The notes: generated from the letters alone by a model not told the origin. A stretch of 64,000 nt of DNA from UBA2638 sp046293135 (GCA_046293135.1 JBKBPR010000002.1:1-64000); one strand, 5' to 3'; positions 33,184 to 42,332 are shown, counted from the first letter of the stretch. Made by a program: numbers and translations.

Positions 33184-33957
33184 TTATCGCCGATCCTCAG
33201 ACCATACAATATAGCTGTCTCGCGCCTCAAAAAAAGTAAAGAGCGGATGCACTTGATTGCGGTGGCCTTGCAAGATATGCGGAACCCAAATCAACTGATT
33301 GCCTTGTTGCAGCAAAACAACATTGAAAGTACTGCTCGTTAAAGAGCGCATTATCACGCCATCTATACGCGGAACGGGATCATGCCCCGCTTGCATCGTC
33401 AAAATGCCTTGCTTGTCATCATAAACATAGTTACCGCGGACATAATAGCGCTCAAAGCCATTGGCATCGGTGAATAAAATAATCTCAAAGCTGCCGTCAT
33501 TTTTGAAATCAGCAAGCGCCGTCATAATTCTGTGCCGAGACACCCATGTTCTTTGAATGGTGTTTATATCCGCTTTTTTCAAACCCAAACTGTTTATTTG
33601 TGTTTGCGTGGCTTCAGCAACTTTGGCTGTGCTCGCAATTGTTACATGTTGCTCCAGCGCCGCACGCTGCGCTTCAGAAACCTGATTCTGATGATTTGTG
33701 GCAAGAGCAGCTTGCTGCCCTTCAGCCCGCTCCATAAGCCCCAAATGAATCAACGCCAAATACGAAACAGCAATAAAACTTGCAACACCAAGCGCCAAAA
33801 CAAAAATACCGATCAACTTAACGGCTGTGGGATCTAGCTTACGACTTTTTTTCTTTTTCGATTTAACGGTGTTACGCGGCGCGTGTGTTTTTTGAGCTGC
33901 CTTTTGCGCGATGGGCTGAGGAGGCTTTTTCACTGATTTATTATCTTTATCATCCAT
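33184..33957 (-). CDS. Membrane-anchored hypothetical protein
   Basis: A 257-residue protein: a Lys/Pro-rich basic cytoplasmic tail (1-45), one membrane helix (about 47-72), then an extracytoplasmic domain with a helical stretch and a beta-rich end containing VRGNYVYDDKQGILTMQAG. I do not recognise the family. It lies 61 bases upstream of mutM on the same strand. Upstream is the probable small RNA at 34071-34172, which might instead be its leader. Confidence 0.65.
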   Translation of the reverse strand: MDDKDNKSVKKPPQPIAQKAAQKTHAPRNTVKSKKKKSRKLDPTAVKLIGIFVLALGVASFIAVSYLALIHLGLMERAEGQQAALATNHQNQVSEAQRAALEQHVTIASTAKVAEATQTQINSLGLKKADINTIQRTWVSRHRIMTALADFKNDGSFEIILFTDANGFERYYVRGNYVYDDKQGILTMQAGHDPVPRIDGVIMRSLTSSTFNVVLLQQGNQLIWVPHILQGHRNQVHPLFTFFEARDSYIVWSEDRR

Positions 33958-34070
33958 GATTTTATCCGAACTCGATTAATCGCATAACAAAATGATAAAC
34001 GATTGGCACAGGTTTTCACAGAGATTTAATCTATTGAACCAGACAGTCTGTAATGGCTTTTAAATAAAGA

Positions 34071-34172
34071 AGAAAAAAGCCGACTTTAAAAAAAGTCGAC
34101 TTTTCTAGTTTACGTGTGTGGGGATTCATCAAGAGTATTCACTTTAAATTGTGCTTAAAATGAAAAGTCTTA
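34071..34172 (-). ncRNA. Probable small RNA of about 100 nt
   Basis: A near-consensus promoter on the minus strand (TTGACA, 17 bases, ATATAC) predicts a start near 34172, and an intrinsic terminator ends near 34071. The RNA between has no plausible reading frame. It has an unpaired C-rich stretch (AATCCCCACACACG) just before the terminator hairpin, the kind of site that can pair with ribosome-binding sites. It could instead be the leader of the membrane protein gene starting at 33957, with the hairpin acting as an attenuator. Confidence 0.6.
34076..34104 (-). terminator. Intrinsic terminator in a divergent intergenic region
   Basis: AAAGCCGACTTT (34076-34087) pairs with AAAGTCGACTTT (34092-34103) with one mismatch. 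Read on the minus strand the stem is followed by a run of T. No protein gene ends here, so it most likely ends a non-coding transcript. Confidence 0.65.
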
Positions 34173-34178
34173 TGCATT

Positions 34179-34207
34179 GTATATGACAAGATTGGCATGG
34201 CTGTCAA
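34179..34207 (-). promoter_or_regulatory. Strong sigma-70-type promoter on the minus strand
   Basis: TTGACA (minus strand, 34207-34202) is a perfect -35 box; 17 bases later ATATAC (34184-34179) is a good -10 box. It points toward the terminator at 34076-34104. Confidence 0.65.
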
Positions 34208-34359
34208 CCAAAAATACATATTTTTTGCTCAATAGTATATTTTTTATGCTATCGCGTAATAAAATTACTGGACAAGCCTTCATAAATCCTATAGAAATAC
34301 GAAAAATAAAAACCAAGCTAATACGATAAAAAGACAGGAACATATAGGAACATCACGAT

Positions 34360-35025
34360 ATGCCAACTCTTGAACAAATTCGCGCCGCCCGCGCCCTTTT
34401 AGGTTGGAGTCAATCTGACCTTGCCGACCGCGCAGGACTGTCTCAAACAGGAATAGCGCGCATCGAGAACGGAACAAACCACCCGAATTCCCAAACCCTG
34501 ACCAAAATCGAAAAAGCCTTTGAAGAGAATGATATTGAATTTTTAGGCTCTACAGGACTTCGTAAAAAAACCGATGAGGTGAAAACCCTTCACGGTACAG
34601 ACGGCTTCAAAGAATTTATGCACGATGTTTACAACACCGCAAAGGCCAAAGGCGGCACAATCTGCCTTCATAATGCCCGCCCCAGCAACTGGGTAAAATG
34701 GCTTGGCGTAGACTGGTTTGAGATGCATGCCGACAGAATGAAGGCTTTGGGCAATAAAATTGATTACCGCATCACCGCGGAAGAAGGCACAACCAACCTG
34801 ATCAGTAGCGCTTTCGCCGAGTATCGCTGGTTTCCCCGCGATATGTTCAACCAGCAATCCGTATATGCCTATGACAGCAAGCTAGCTTTTGTAACTTTTA
34901 AAGAAAGTGATGTCGTCATACGGATTCTGGACAATAAGGAATTTGCTGACGGATACAGAATCTTATTCAACATCGCATGGGAAACGGTTGCAATAAAAAT
35001 TCCGGATGTAAGAAAAGTTGGCTAA
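34360..35025 (+). CDS. XRE-family transcriptional regulator with C-terminal sensor-like domain
   Basis: A 221-residue DNA-binding protein. Residues 4-60 are a Cro/C1-type helix-turn-helix (IRAARALLGWSQSDLADRAGLSQTGIARIENG). The remaining ~150 residues (FMHDVYNTAKAKGGTICLHNARP... to the end) form a separate globular domain, probably for ligand or partner sensing; it looks like the effector domain found on other XRE regulators, but I cannot name its ligand. It lies 60 bases upstream of the formyltransferase gene on the same strand and may regulate it. Composition is slightly more AT-rich than the core genes. Confidence 0.8.
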   Translation: MPTLEQIRAARALLGWSQSDLADRAGLSQTGIARIENGTNHPNSQTLTKIEKAFEENDIEFLGSTGLRKKTDEVKTLHGTDGFKEFMHDVYNTAKAKGGTICLHNARPSNWVKWLGVDWFEMHADRMKALGNKIDYRITAEEGTTNLISSAFAEYRWFPRDMFNQQSVYAYDSKLAFVTFKESDVVIRILDNKEFADGYRILFNIAWETVAIKIPDVRKVG

Positions 35026-35085
35026 TTCTAAAAAAATATAAGACTAAGAATAAAACTGCGTAATATAAAAAAATAAGGGTCGATC

Positions 35086-36393
35086 ATGGCAGTCAGTGCT
35101 ATTGATACAAACAATGACATGGATATAGATTCTATAGCGCAAAAATCCATTGAAGGTGGGTTTGCCAAGGCTGCGCAACCTGCTGCCGCCCACAATGATA
35201 ATAGACCCATCACAACCGCCAAGGACAATAAAAGCTCGAAAAGCACTGCAAGCCATTCCCAAATTGGGCTTTTTGTCGGGACGAACGCCGCAGCGCATTA
35301 TATTGCAAGCGATATACTGATAGATCTGGCAGAACATGGAATCTCATGCAAAATTTTCCTCACAAAAGTAAAACCAAAAAATGATAAGCATCGGGAACGG
35401 TTGAATAGACCGGAAGTCCAAATGCAAAACTTCATCGAACAGCTAGTTATTACACGCGGATATCCATTTCTTGAGAGCCATCCGACAATTCTTACTGACG
35501 ATGGCGAGCTTGACCCGGATCTAAAATACACGCCCAAACAAATTGCAGATTATTACAATGCAAAAGGCAAGGTAACAATAACCATCGAGGAAATCGACGA
35601 CATTAACGCACCTGAGTTTATTGATCGTATGGCCAAGGATAAAACCATCGAACGCTTCTATAACCTCCGGAATATGCAGATTTTAGGACAAAATCTTATT
35701 AATGCAATCGAAGGGTATAACTTTCCGAACGGCATGAAGAGGCAAGCCATAAACATACATCCAGGGAATGTTATTACATTCCCCGGAACACATACCGTTT
35801 TTTGGGCGCGCTATAAAAAATCGCCACAAAATTGCTGGTCGATGCACGTGATAGACCAAGGTATTGATACAGGACCGTTTTTGCACATCACAAGCTCGCT
35901 GTTCAAAAAAGGGAAAACAATTCTGCAAGACCTTTTGGGTATGGTTCCGAGGGTCAGCAATATGATTCTGGATGATATAAACCTTTTCATTATGGGCATT
36001 AAGCGTCCGGAAATCTCACAACAAACGCATAATGAATATAAAAATAGACCCAAGAAGCTATATACCTATGCCGAACATAAAGATTATCTCGACGCACAGG
36101 CAAGAGGTATCCACATCTATAAAAATGAAATCGTCCAAGCTTATGCCAAGGATTATACTGGCTCTCTCACCAGTGAGCTCAGTATCGGCCTACAAAGAGT
36201 TATGGCGCAAGATCTTCTGGATTGGCAGAAGCACTACCTAACGCTCTATCAGGCCGCATATGGAACGCATCCGCCGGAATACGACCCGCAAAAGCCGGAT
36301 GATTATTTCGTCAAAGTGCCGCCGCCTTATGTGCCGCCTCAGCCTGCGCAAAATCCTGCTGCGCCGCCACCCCCAACCCCGCAAGACCCATAA
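35086..36393 (+). CDS. Formyltransferase-family protein with extended termini
   Basis: A 435-residue protein with the core of the methionyl-tRNA / sugar N-formyltransferase family. The catalytic triad is visible: N223 and H225 in INIHPG and D261 in GIDTGPF. A Ser/Lys/Asn-rich leader of about 58 residues precedes the Rossmann-like start (QIGLFVGTNAAAHYIASDIL), and the C-terminus is a Pro-rich tail (PPPYVPPQP...). It lacks the usual C-terminal OB-like domain of Fmt, so it is unlikely to be Fmt itself; a sugar or small-molecule formyltransferase fits better. Substrate unknown. AAGGG (35075-35079) precedes the ATG. Confidence 0.7.
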   Translation: MAVSAIDTNNDMDIDSIAQKSIEGGFAKAAQPAAAHNDNRPITTAKDNKSSKSTASHSQIGLFVGTNAAAHYIASDILIDLAEHGISCKIFLTKVKPKNDKHRERLNRPEVQMQNFIEQLVITRGYPFLESHPTILTDDGELDPDLKYTPKQIADYYNAKGKVTITIEEIDDINAPEFIDRMAKDKTIERFYNLRNMQILGQNLINAIEGYNFPNGMKRQAINIHPGNVITFPGTHTVFWARYKKSPQNCWSMHVIDQGIDTGPFLHITSSLFKKGKTILQDLLGMVPRVSNMILDDINLFIMGIKRPEISQQTHNEYKNRPKKLYTYAEHKDYLDAQARGIHIYKNEIVQAYAKDYTGSLTSELSIGLQRVMAQDLLDWQKHYLTLYQAAYGTHPPEYDPQKPDDYFVKVPPPYVPPQPAQNPAAPPPPTPQDP

Positions 36394-36394
36394 A

Positions 36395-36424
36395 AAAAAC
36401 CGCCCCAATCAAGGCGGTTTTTAT
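36395..36424 (+). terminator. Intrinsic terminator after the formyltransferase gene
   Basis: AAAACCGCC pairs with GGCGGTTTT around the loop CCAATCAA, followed by more T. It starts right after the stop codon. Confidence 0.85.
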
Positions 36425-36469
36425 TTTCGAATATTACATTAAAGATCACACAACAACCTGAAGCCTTTG

Positions 36470-37729
36470 TTAAATATCGAGCCTTCGTAAAACATCATCA
36501 TAATCAGGCAGACCTGACGGGCCAATCGAAGACAATGTCGGAACACCAGAGAGCGAATTTTGCGCAGCCTTCATAACATCATCTTTTGTCACGGCGGCCA
36601 ATCGCTCCAGGAACTCGGTCGATGATGATGTTCTGCCTTTATAAAGCAATTGAGAGACATTTGACCGCATCCGAGCGCCAACACTTTCGTTGGACATCAG
36701 ATCTGACACTTTAATGCCGTTTTTCGCGCTTTCAAATTCCAGATCCGTCACAGGCTCTTGTTTAATTCTATTGATTTCATCACAGAAGATTTCCACCAGC
36801 TTTGCAGCGCCGCCTTGGTTAATATTTGCATGTAATATATGCGTACCTGCATCATAAGTTCTGTAAGCACCGGAAGACACACTATAGCCAAGACCATTTT
36901 CAACACGCACTCTTTGGAATAGTCTAGATGAGAATCCTGAACCAAGAATATTGCTCATAATTTGCGCAGCAAGATTTTCTTTCCTCCCCTGCGCCGCCGC
37001 ATTGAATCCCAGATATACATCAAGATTTTCAGTCGGCCTTGTGATTGCGGCATGCCCACCAGCATATTTCGGTTTTATTAGCTTTGCTTTATTGCCTTCG
37101 GAGATTTGGCCAGCCGTTGCTTCTAATTCCTCAAGGATTTTATCCGGTGAAACATTTCCGGCAACTGATACAACCAGATTTCCGGCATGATAATGTTTTT
37201 TTCGGAAGCCTTGCAAATCGGCGCGTGAAAAGCGCTCAATGTGCTCTTTCGGCCCCAATATCGTTCGACCAAATGCATGGCTTGGAAATGCTGTCCGTGT
37301 ATAGCTATCCATATTCACGCTACCGGCATCATCCGCATATTCACCAATCTCACCGATGATAACACCGCGCTCAATCTCCAAATCTTGCGCGGGGCAGGCC
37401 ATATTCGCAGCAATATCATATACCAAGCCATTAATATCAGTCGCTTGATCCGCAGCTCCGGCCATAAAATACGCTGTCATATCTTTTGAGGTAAACGCAT
37501 TGGCCTTCGCACCCAAGAATGCAATTTTCTGCCCCAATTCCCGCGCGGTCATATTGTCAGTACCCTTGAACGCCATATGCTCTAAGAAGTGAGCAATTCC
37601 GTTCTCGCGCTTGGTTTCATGCCGCGCACCCTTATTAAAGAAATAACCGATAGAAATGGTTTGTACATGCGGAATAGGATCGATCAGAACCGTTGCCCCA
37701 TTCGACAGTTTATGCGTTTCAACACTCAT
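36470..37729 (-). CDS. M16-family zinc peptidase (processing-peptidase-like)
   Basis: A 419-residue inverzincin similar to the beta subunit of mitochondrial processing peptidase. The inverted zinc motif HFLEH is in GIAHFLEHMAFKGT near residue 48-55, with the third ligand Glu some 75 residues on (EIERGVIIGEIGEY). The C-terminal half carries the second M16 domain with the R/Y pair region (LGYSVSSGAYRTYDAG). No signal peptide is visible. The gene lies 52 bases downstream of pepA and is probably co-transcribed with it. Confidence 0.92.
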   Translation of the reverse strand: MSVETHKLSNGATVLIDPIPHVQTISIGYFFNKGARHETKRENGIAHFLEHMAFKGTDNMTARELGQKIAFLGAKANAFTSKDMTAYFMAGAADQATDINGLVYDIAANMACPAQDLEIERGVIIGEIGEYADDAGSVNMDSYTRTAFPSHAFGRTILGPKEHIERFSRADLQGFRKKHYHAGNLVVSVAGNVSPDKILEELEATAGQISEGNKAKLIKPKYAGGHAAITRPTENLDVYLGFNAAAQGRKENLAAQIMSNILGSGFSSRLFQRVRVENGLGYSVSSGAYRTYDAGTHILHANINQGGAAKLVEIFCDEINRIKQEPVTDLEFESAKNGIKVSDLMSNESVGARMRSNVSQLLYKGRTSSSTEFLERLAAVTKDDVMKAAQNSLSGVPTLSSIGPSGLPDYDDVLRRLDI

Positions 37730-37781
37730 TATTTAATCTCCCTGTTTGTATTTTTATATTTTTGTATTTTTAAATTATTAT

Positions 37782-39359
37782 TTATGCTTCCTGAGCAGCC
37801 GTTGGTGCTGCATCCGGACCGTTATCATTCGACAAGACAGGCTTAAGCGCAGTATTGTCTTTAGCCTCATAAGTCGCCACCAATTCACGCAACATCCGCA
37901 CACCGACACCGGACACTTGACCGTCCTGACGCGAAGTTCCCGCAATATCAAGATGCACCCAAGGCCGCACCGAACCATCTTTATTCGGCTCAACAAATTC
38001 CTGTAAAAAGGCGGCTGCTGTCGATGCACCCGCGCCGTTCATGCTGCCCGTATTGCTTAAATCAGCAAGCTTGCCTTTGACCGCACTTGTATGCTGTTCA
38101 CAAAGCGGCATCGGCCATGCCAGCTCGCCCGATCTCTTTCCGGCCTCTTCGACTAACGCTCTAAATCCATCATCATTCGAGAAAATTCCGGTATGTGTAT
38201 TGCCCAATGCAACGACCATAGCGCCCGTCAATGTTGCGATATCGGCCAGAGCAACGGGATCATATTCGCGCTGCAGATAGGTCATGCAATCGGCCAAGAT
38301 CAAGCGCCCCTCCGCATCGGTATTTCCGACCTCCACGGTAACACCCTTCATCATCGTGATAATATCTGACGGACGATAAGAATGGCCATCAATCATATTT
38401 TCAGCCAAGCCGACAATCGCCACGACCTTCACAGGCTCTTTGTTCAACACCAAAGCGCACATCGCCCCGACAACAGCCGCCGAGCCGCACATATCGGTCT
38501 TCATATCAGCCATAGAGCCACCTGGCTTGAGATTATAACCGCCCGTATCAAAGGTTACGCCCTTGCCGACCAAGCCGAACGGACGATCCTGCTCTCCGTT
38601 CGTGCCGTCATATTCAATAACGACAATCCGCGCCGGATTTCTGGTGCTTCCCTGTGATACCGCCAAAACACCGCCCATCCCGAGCGCCGCCATATCTTCC
38701 ATATCCAACGTTTTTGTTTTCACATTCGGCTGATTAAAGAACTCAGTTTCTATGCGCTTGGCATAGGCTACGGGGGTAAGAATATTGGCTGGCTCATTGC
38801 CGTAATCCTTCGCCAAGGCCTTGCTGCTGGTGATATTATGTAGCCGTGCATGCAAAACCTGTGCGATTTGCGGATCATCGACAATAAACGATGCTTTTAA
38901 ATCAGGGTTATCATTCGAAGCTTTGGTGGTTTTATATTTATCAAAACGATAGGATCTCTCAACCAAAGAATCAGCAAGTTCAGCGGCGAGTTTTTCTTTT
39001 GAGATCGACATGGCTTCAACGCTATCAACGGCAAAATCAATCGACCTAGCGCCGACATTTTTAACAGCCGTCATAATCGCGCCGCCGAGCTTTCGCACTT
39101 GTTCTTCGTTAAGATTTTCAGGCTTTCCCATACCCAGCAGAAGAACCTCTTGCGTTCCGAAAGCGGGATCAACCGTCAAGCGCAAGGGCTGTGCAAACTT
39201 GGCCTTGAACTCTTCTTTATTTTTCATCCGCGCTGACAGTAGCCCGCCGAAATGTGCGTCCAGTTTCCGCGCCTCTTCCCCCAGTTCACAGCCGTCAAAA
39301 ACCGGCACAACCAGCAAATCGGCACAAATGGACTTATCATCCGTATATGATGGATTCAT
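37782..39359 (-). CDS. pepA: Leucyl aminopeptidase (M17)
   Basis: A 525-residue cytosolic aminopeptidase with two metal ions per subunit. The family signature NTDAEGRLILAD is present, and further ligands and the catalytic Lys lie in GKGVTFDTGGYNLKPGG. The N-terminal alpha/beta domain and overall length are normal. The tail after YEAKDN is a disordered Ala/Pro-rich extension. It precedes the M16 peptidase gene. Confidence 0.95.
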   Translation of the reverse strand: MNPSYTDDKSICADLLVVPVFDGCELGEEARKLDAHFGGLLSARMKNKEEFKAKFAQPLRLTVDPAFGTQEVLLLGMGKPENLNEEQVRKLGGAIMTAVKNVGARSIDFAVDSVEAMSISKEKLAAELADSLVERSYRFDKYKTTKASNDNPDLKASFIVDDPQIAQVLHARLHNITSSKALAKDYGNEPANILTPVAYAKRIETEFFNQPNVKTKTLDMEDMAALGMGGVLAVSQGSTRNPARIVVIEYDGTNGEQDRPFGLVGKGVTFDTGGYNLKPGGSMADMKTDMCGSAAVVGAMCALVLNKEPVKVVAIVGLAENMIDGHSYRPSDIITMMKGVTVEVGNTDAEGRLILADCMTYLQREYDPVALADIATLTGAMVVALGNTHTGIFSNDDGFRALVEEAGKRSGELAWPMPLCEQHTSAVKGKLADLSNTGSMNGAGASTAAAFLQEFVEPNKDGSVRPWVHLDIAGTSRQDGQVSGVGVRMLRELVATYEAKDNTALKPVLSNDNGPDAAPTAAQEA

Positions 39360-39434
39360 AATTTCTCTCCCTGATACTTTTTTATAATTATTTTTTATAT
39401 ATGCCTTATTAGCACTTCAAAACCTTCGCAGCAA

Positions 39435-39478
39435 ATAAAATATGCGCATAAAATATGCGCATAAAATATGCACATAAA
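39435..39478. repeat. Tandem 13-base repeat
   Basis: ATAAAATATGCGC occurs twice in a row, then a third time with one change (ATAAAATATGCAC) and a partial fourth. It lies between pepA and the groEL terminator and has no coding role. Confidence 0.85.
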
Positions 39479-39505
39479 AAAGCCGCACCCGAAAGCGCGG
39501 CTTTT
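39478..39505 (-). terminator. Intrinsic terminator of groESL
   Basis: AAAAGCCGC (39478-39486) pairs with GCGGCTTTT (39497-39505). On the minus strand it ends in a run of T, 58 bases after the groEL stop. Confidence 0.8.
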
Positions 39506-39562
39506 CCTATATTTCCAATACTTTCCGCAGAACGGTAAAGCAAAGGCGTAGAGAGGTTGGGC

Positions 39563-41215
39563 TTACATCATGCCCATGCCGCCCATACCGCCCATACCGC
39601 CCATGCCGCCCATATCATTGGCAGGGGCTTTGTCATCTTCGCTGTCTGTGACGATAGCTTCGGTTGTAATCAGCAATCCAGCAACAGAAGCTGCATCCTG
39701 AAGCGCTGTACGAACAACCTTCACAGGGTCAATGATACCAGCTTTCACCAGATCCTTGAACTCGCCTTCCTGAGCATCGAAACCGAAATTGGTATCTTTT
39801 TGCTCAAGCAGCTTGCCGACGATTACAGAACCCTCAGAGCCCGCATTTTCGGAAATCTGACGGATTGGCGCTTGAATGGCGCGGCGGATAATCTCGATAC
39901 CAACATCCTGATCATCGTTATCGCCTTTCAGATTCGCCAGAGCTTTCGTGGCGTAAAGAAGAGCCGTACCGCCACCTGCGATAATACCTTCTTCAACAGC
40001 GGCGCGTGTGGCGTGCATTGCATCATCCACGCGGTCTTTGCGCTCTTTCACTTCAACTTCGGTTGCGCCGCCGACACGGATAATTGCAACACCGCCAGCG
40101 AGTTTCGCCAGACGCTCCTGCAATTTCTCACGGTCATAGTCAGAAGATGTTTCCTCAACCTGACGACGGATCTGTGCACAACGGGCTTCGATGTCTTTTT
40201 TCTTGCCTGCACCGTCAACGATTGTTGTGTCGTCTTTTGTGATTGTTACCTTCTTGGCTGTACCAAGCATATCAAGAGTAACGCTTTCCAGCTTGATACC
40301 GAGGTCTTCAGACACAACCTGACCGCCTGTCAAGACAGCCATGTCTTCGAGCATCGCCTTACGACGATCACCGAAACCAGGGGCTTTCACAGCCGCGATT
40401 TTCAAACCGCCGCGCAGCTTGTTGACCACAAGCGTTGCCAAGGCTTCGCCCTCAACATCTTCGGCCACGATCAAAAGTGGGCGACCGGACTGCACAACCG
40501 CTTCCAAAATCGGCAACATAGATTGCAGATTGGAAAGCTTGCTTTCATGCAGAAGGATGTATGGGTTTTCAAGCGCACAAACCATTTTGTCCGCATCGGT
40601 GATGAAGTAAGGAGAGAGGTAACCGCGGTCAAACTGCATACCTTCAACAACGCTTAACTCGTTCTCAAGGGACTTGTTTTCCTCAACGGTAATCACGCCT
40701 TCCTTACCGACCTTGTCCATCGCTTCAGCGATCAACGCGCCGATTTCAATTTCGCCATTGGCGGAGATTGTACCGACCTGCTTGATCTCTTCATTGGTCT
40801 TGACGTTCTTGCCGCGCTTTTTGAGGTCTTCAACAACGGCAATCACAGCCTTGTCGATACCGCGCTTCAGATCCATCGGATTACGACCGGAAGACACAGC
40901 CTTGATCCCTTCGCGGGCAATCGCCTGCGCCAGAACCGTTGCTGTCGTTGTGCCGTCACCAGCGTGATCATTGGCTTTGGACGCCACTTCACGGATGAGC
41001 TGAGCACCGACATTTTGCTGTCTGTTCTTGAGCGTGATTTCCTTGGCTACGGAAACGCCGTCCTTTGTTGTGCGCGGTGCGCCGAAGGATTTCTCAAGGA
41101 TAACGTTACGGCCTTTTGGCCCCAGCGTTACCTTCACGGCATTGGCAATAATATCAACCCCTTTGAGCAACTGCTCTCTGGCGTCTTCTCTAAAACGTAC
41201 TTCTTTCGCACTCAT
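39563..41215 (-). CDS. groEL: Chaperonin GroEL (60 kDa)
   Basis: The 550-residue ATP-dependent folding chamber subunit. KEVRFREDAREQLLKGV, the ATP motif VTLGPKGRNV, GDGTTTATVLA and AAVEEGIIAGGGTALL are diagnostic. It ends in the usual GGM repeats (GGMGGMGGMGGMGMM). It follows groES by 82 bases in one operon under the CIRCE operator at 41690-41716. Confidence 0.98.
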   Translation of the reverse strand: MSAKEVRFREDAREQLLKGVDIIANAVKVTLGPKGRNVILEKSFGAPRTTKDGVSVAKEITLKNRQQNVGAQLIREVASKANDHAGDGTTTATVLAQAIAREGIKAVSSGRNPMDLKRGIDKAVIAVVEDLKKRGKNVKTNEEIKQVGTISANGEIEIGALIAEAMDKVGKEGVITVEENKSLENELSVVEGMQFDRGYLSPYFITDADKMVCALENPYILLHESKLSNLQSMLPILEAVVQSGRPLLIVAEDVEGEALATLVVNKLRGGLKIAAVKAPGFGDRRKAMLEDMAVLTGGQVVSEDLGIKLESVTLDMLGTAKKVTITKDDTTIVDGAGKKKDIEARCAQIRRQVEETSSDYDREKLQERLAKLAGGVAIIRVGGATEVEVKERKDRVDDAMHATRAAVEEGIIAGGGTALLYATKALANLKGDNDDQDVGIEIIRRAIQAPIRQISENAGSEGSVIVGKLLEQKDTNFGFDAQEGEFKDLVKAGIIDPVKVVRTALQDAASVAGLLITTEAIVTDSEDDKAPANDMGGMGGMGGMGGMGMM

Positions 41216-41297
41216 GTTCTTTTCCTTTGTGTTTAAAAGTTTGAGTAGTGTTCAGTTGTTGTTTTTTCCAGATCAAAATCAAAATGATCTGAAAAAA

Positions 41298-41594
41298 TTA
41301 CCCTACAATCCCGATAATGTCGGACTCTTTCATCACCATCAGCTCTTCGCCGTTGATTTTGACTTCAGTTCCGGCCCATTTCGAGAAAATCACTGTGTCG
41401 CCTTCCTTGACATCAAGCGGACGAACATCGCCATTGTCATTGATATGGCCTTTTCCAACAGCGACAACGATGCCTTCCATCGGCTTTTCCTGTGCTGTTT
41501 CCGGCAGGATAATTCCACCGGCTGTTTTCTCGTCATTGCTGGCGCGGCGGACGAGAACGCGATCATGTAAAGGACGAAATTTAGCTTTTGACAT
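41298..41594 (-). CDS. groES: Co-chaperonin GroES (10 kDa)
   Basis: A 98-residue lid of the GroEL chamber. FRPLHDRVLVRRA at the start, the mobile loop (EKTAGGIILPETAQEK) and the end DIIGIVG are typical. It is the first gene of the groESL operon. Confidence 0.98.
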   Translation of the reverse strand: MSKAKFRPLHDRVLVRRASNDEKTAGGIILPETAQEKPMEGIVVAVGKGHINDNGDVRPLDVKEGDTVIFSKWAGTEVKINGEELMVMKESDIIGIVG

Positions 41595-41689
41595 TTCGTA
41601 TAACTCCTAAAGATTATGGTTGAAATAGCAGGCTTTTGAACCCATTTGAGCAGCCCAAAAGCCCCTCCAATCCTCACATAAGAGCGCTA

Positions 41690-41716
41690 TTAGCACTCCC
41701 TTAGCGTGAGTGCTAA
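41690..41716. promoter_or_regulatory. CIRCE operator (HrcA binding site)
   Basis: TTAGCACTC, nine bases, GAGTGCTAA: a perfect match to the CIRCE consensus. It lies just downstream of the groES promoter, so heat-shock control by HrcA is expected. hrcA itself is not in the window. Confidence 0.96.
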
Positions 41717-41718
41717 TA

Positions 41719-41747
41719 CATATAAGGCAATGATCGGAAAAGATCAA
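41719..41747 (-). promoter_or_regulatory. groESL promoter
   Basis: On the minus strand TTGATC (41747-41742), 17 bases, TATATG (41724-41719). Transcription would start within or just before the CIRCE operator, the usual arrangement for HrcA repression. Confidence 0.7.
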
Positions 41748-41786
41748 GATTTTTTGAAAAATTCAACTGAATGAGAAATCTAATGA

Positions 41787-42332
41787 TTAAGGCATCATAG
41801 AGCGAACGCCAGATCCTTGATTGGCATTCAACTCAAGAGCTTCACCAACTTCCGCAAGCCCGACCAACATACCCGAATGCGGATGTTGGCTTACGGCTCC
41901 TCGGTCTGCATAAATTGCATAATTTCCGACATTATTCAGTGCCAGAACAAAATTATGCCCCCCTTCACCCACACCATGCCAAGCTGCGGCCTCATCGAAG
42001 CTCTCAAGAAGTGACGGCAAATATCTAGCCTCAATAGAACCAGTGATATTGTAAAACGCTAATGCACTCTGAGCGCCTTGCGTATTTTGATCCGGATAGC
42101 TTCGCCAATCACCGAATGTCCAATAGTCGCCCTGATTAATAATGCAGGTTTGCCTTGCCCTTTCAACTGTTGGATCCGTCAAAACAATCGACCATGCACC
42201 AGCCTCTGTGCCGACATGGATTTGTGTAAGTTGGCCATTTTGGTTCAAACCCTCAAAGATCGGCGTTTGCCCATACTCCATATCCAAGAAGCTATATACC
42301 TCTTCAGGTGAGCCGCAATCGAATTCGTCCAT
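41787..42332 (-). CDS. Hypothetical protein
   Basis: A 181-residue acidic protein without signal peptide or membrane segment. It contains several aromatic and Gly-rich turns (GDYWTFGDWRSYPDQNTQGAQ) and a His-Gly-rich middle (WHGVGEGGHNFVLAL). I do not recognise the family. GAGGGAA just before the ATG supports the start. It lies upstream of the groESL promoter on the same strand. Confidence 0.6.
   Translation of the reverse strand: MDEFDCGSPEEVYSFLDMEYGQTPIFEGLNQNGQLTQIHVGTEAGAWSIVLTDPTVERARQTCIINQGDYWTFGDWRSYPDQNTQGAQSALAFYNITGSIEARYLPSLLESFDEAAAWHGVGEGGHNFVLALNNVGNYAIYADRGAVSQHPHSGMLVGLAEVGEALELNANQGSGVRSMMP

Larger units (their letters stand above)
33958..34359. other. Divergent region holding a probable small RNA gene
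   Basis: No protein gene. It holds a strong minus-strand promoter (34179-34207) and an intrinsic terminator (34076-34104), described separately, and must contain the promoter for the XRE regulator starting at 34360. Confidence 0.6.

Noticed and set aside
39435..39478. CRISPR-like repeat
   Set aside because: The units are contiguous 13-mers without spacers, so it is a simple tandem repeat. No CRISPR array or cas gene was seen in the window.
39557..40657. A 366-codon open frame on the plus strand opposite groEL
   Set aside because: It lies wholly antisense to groEL and has no start signals; the Cys/Phe/His-rich translation is typical of a shadow frame.
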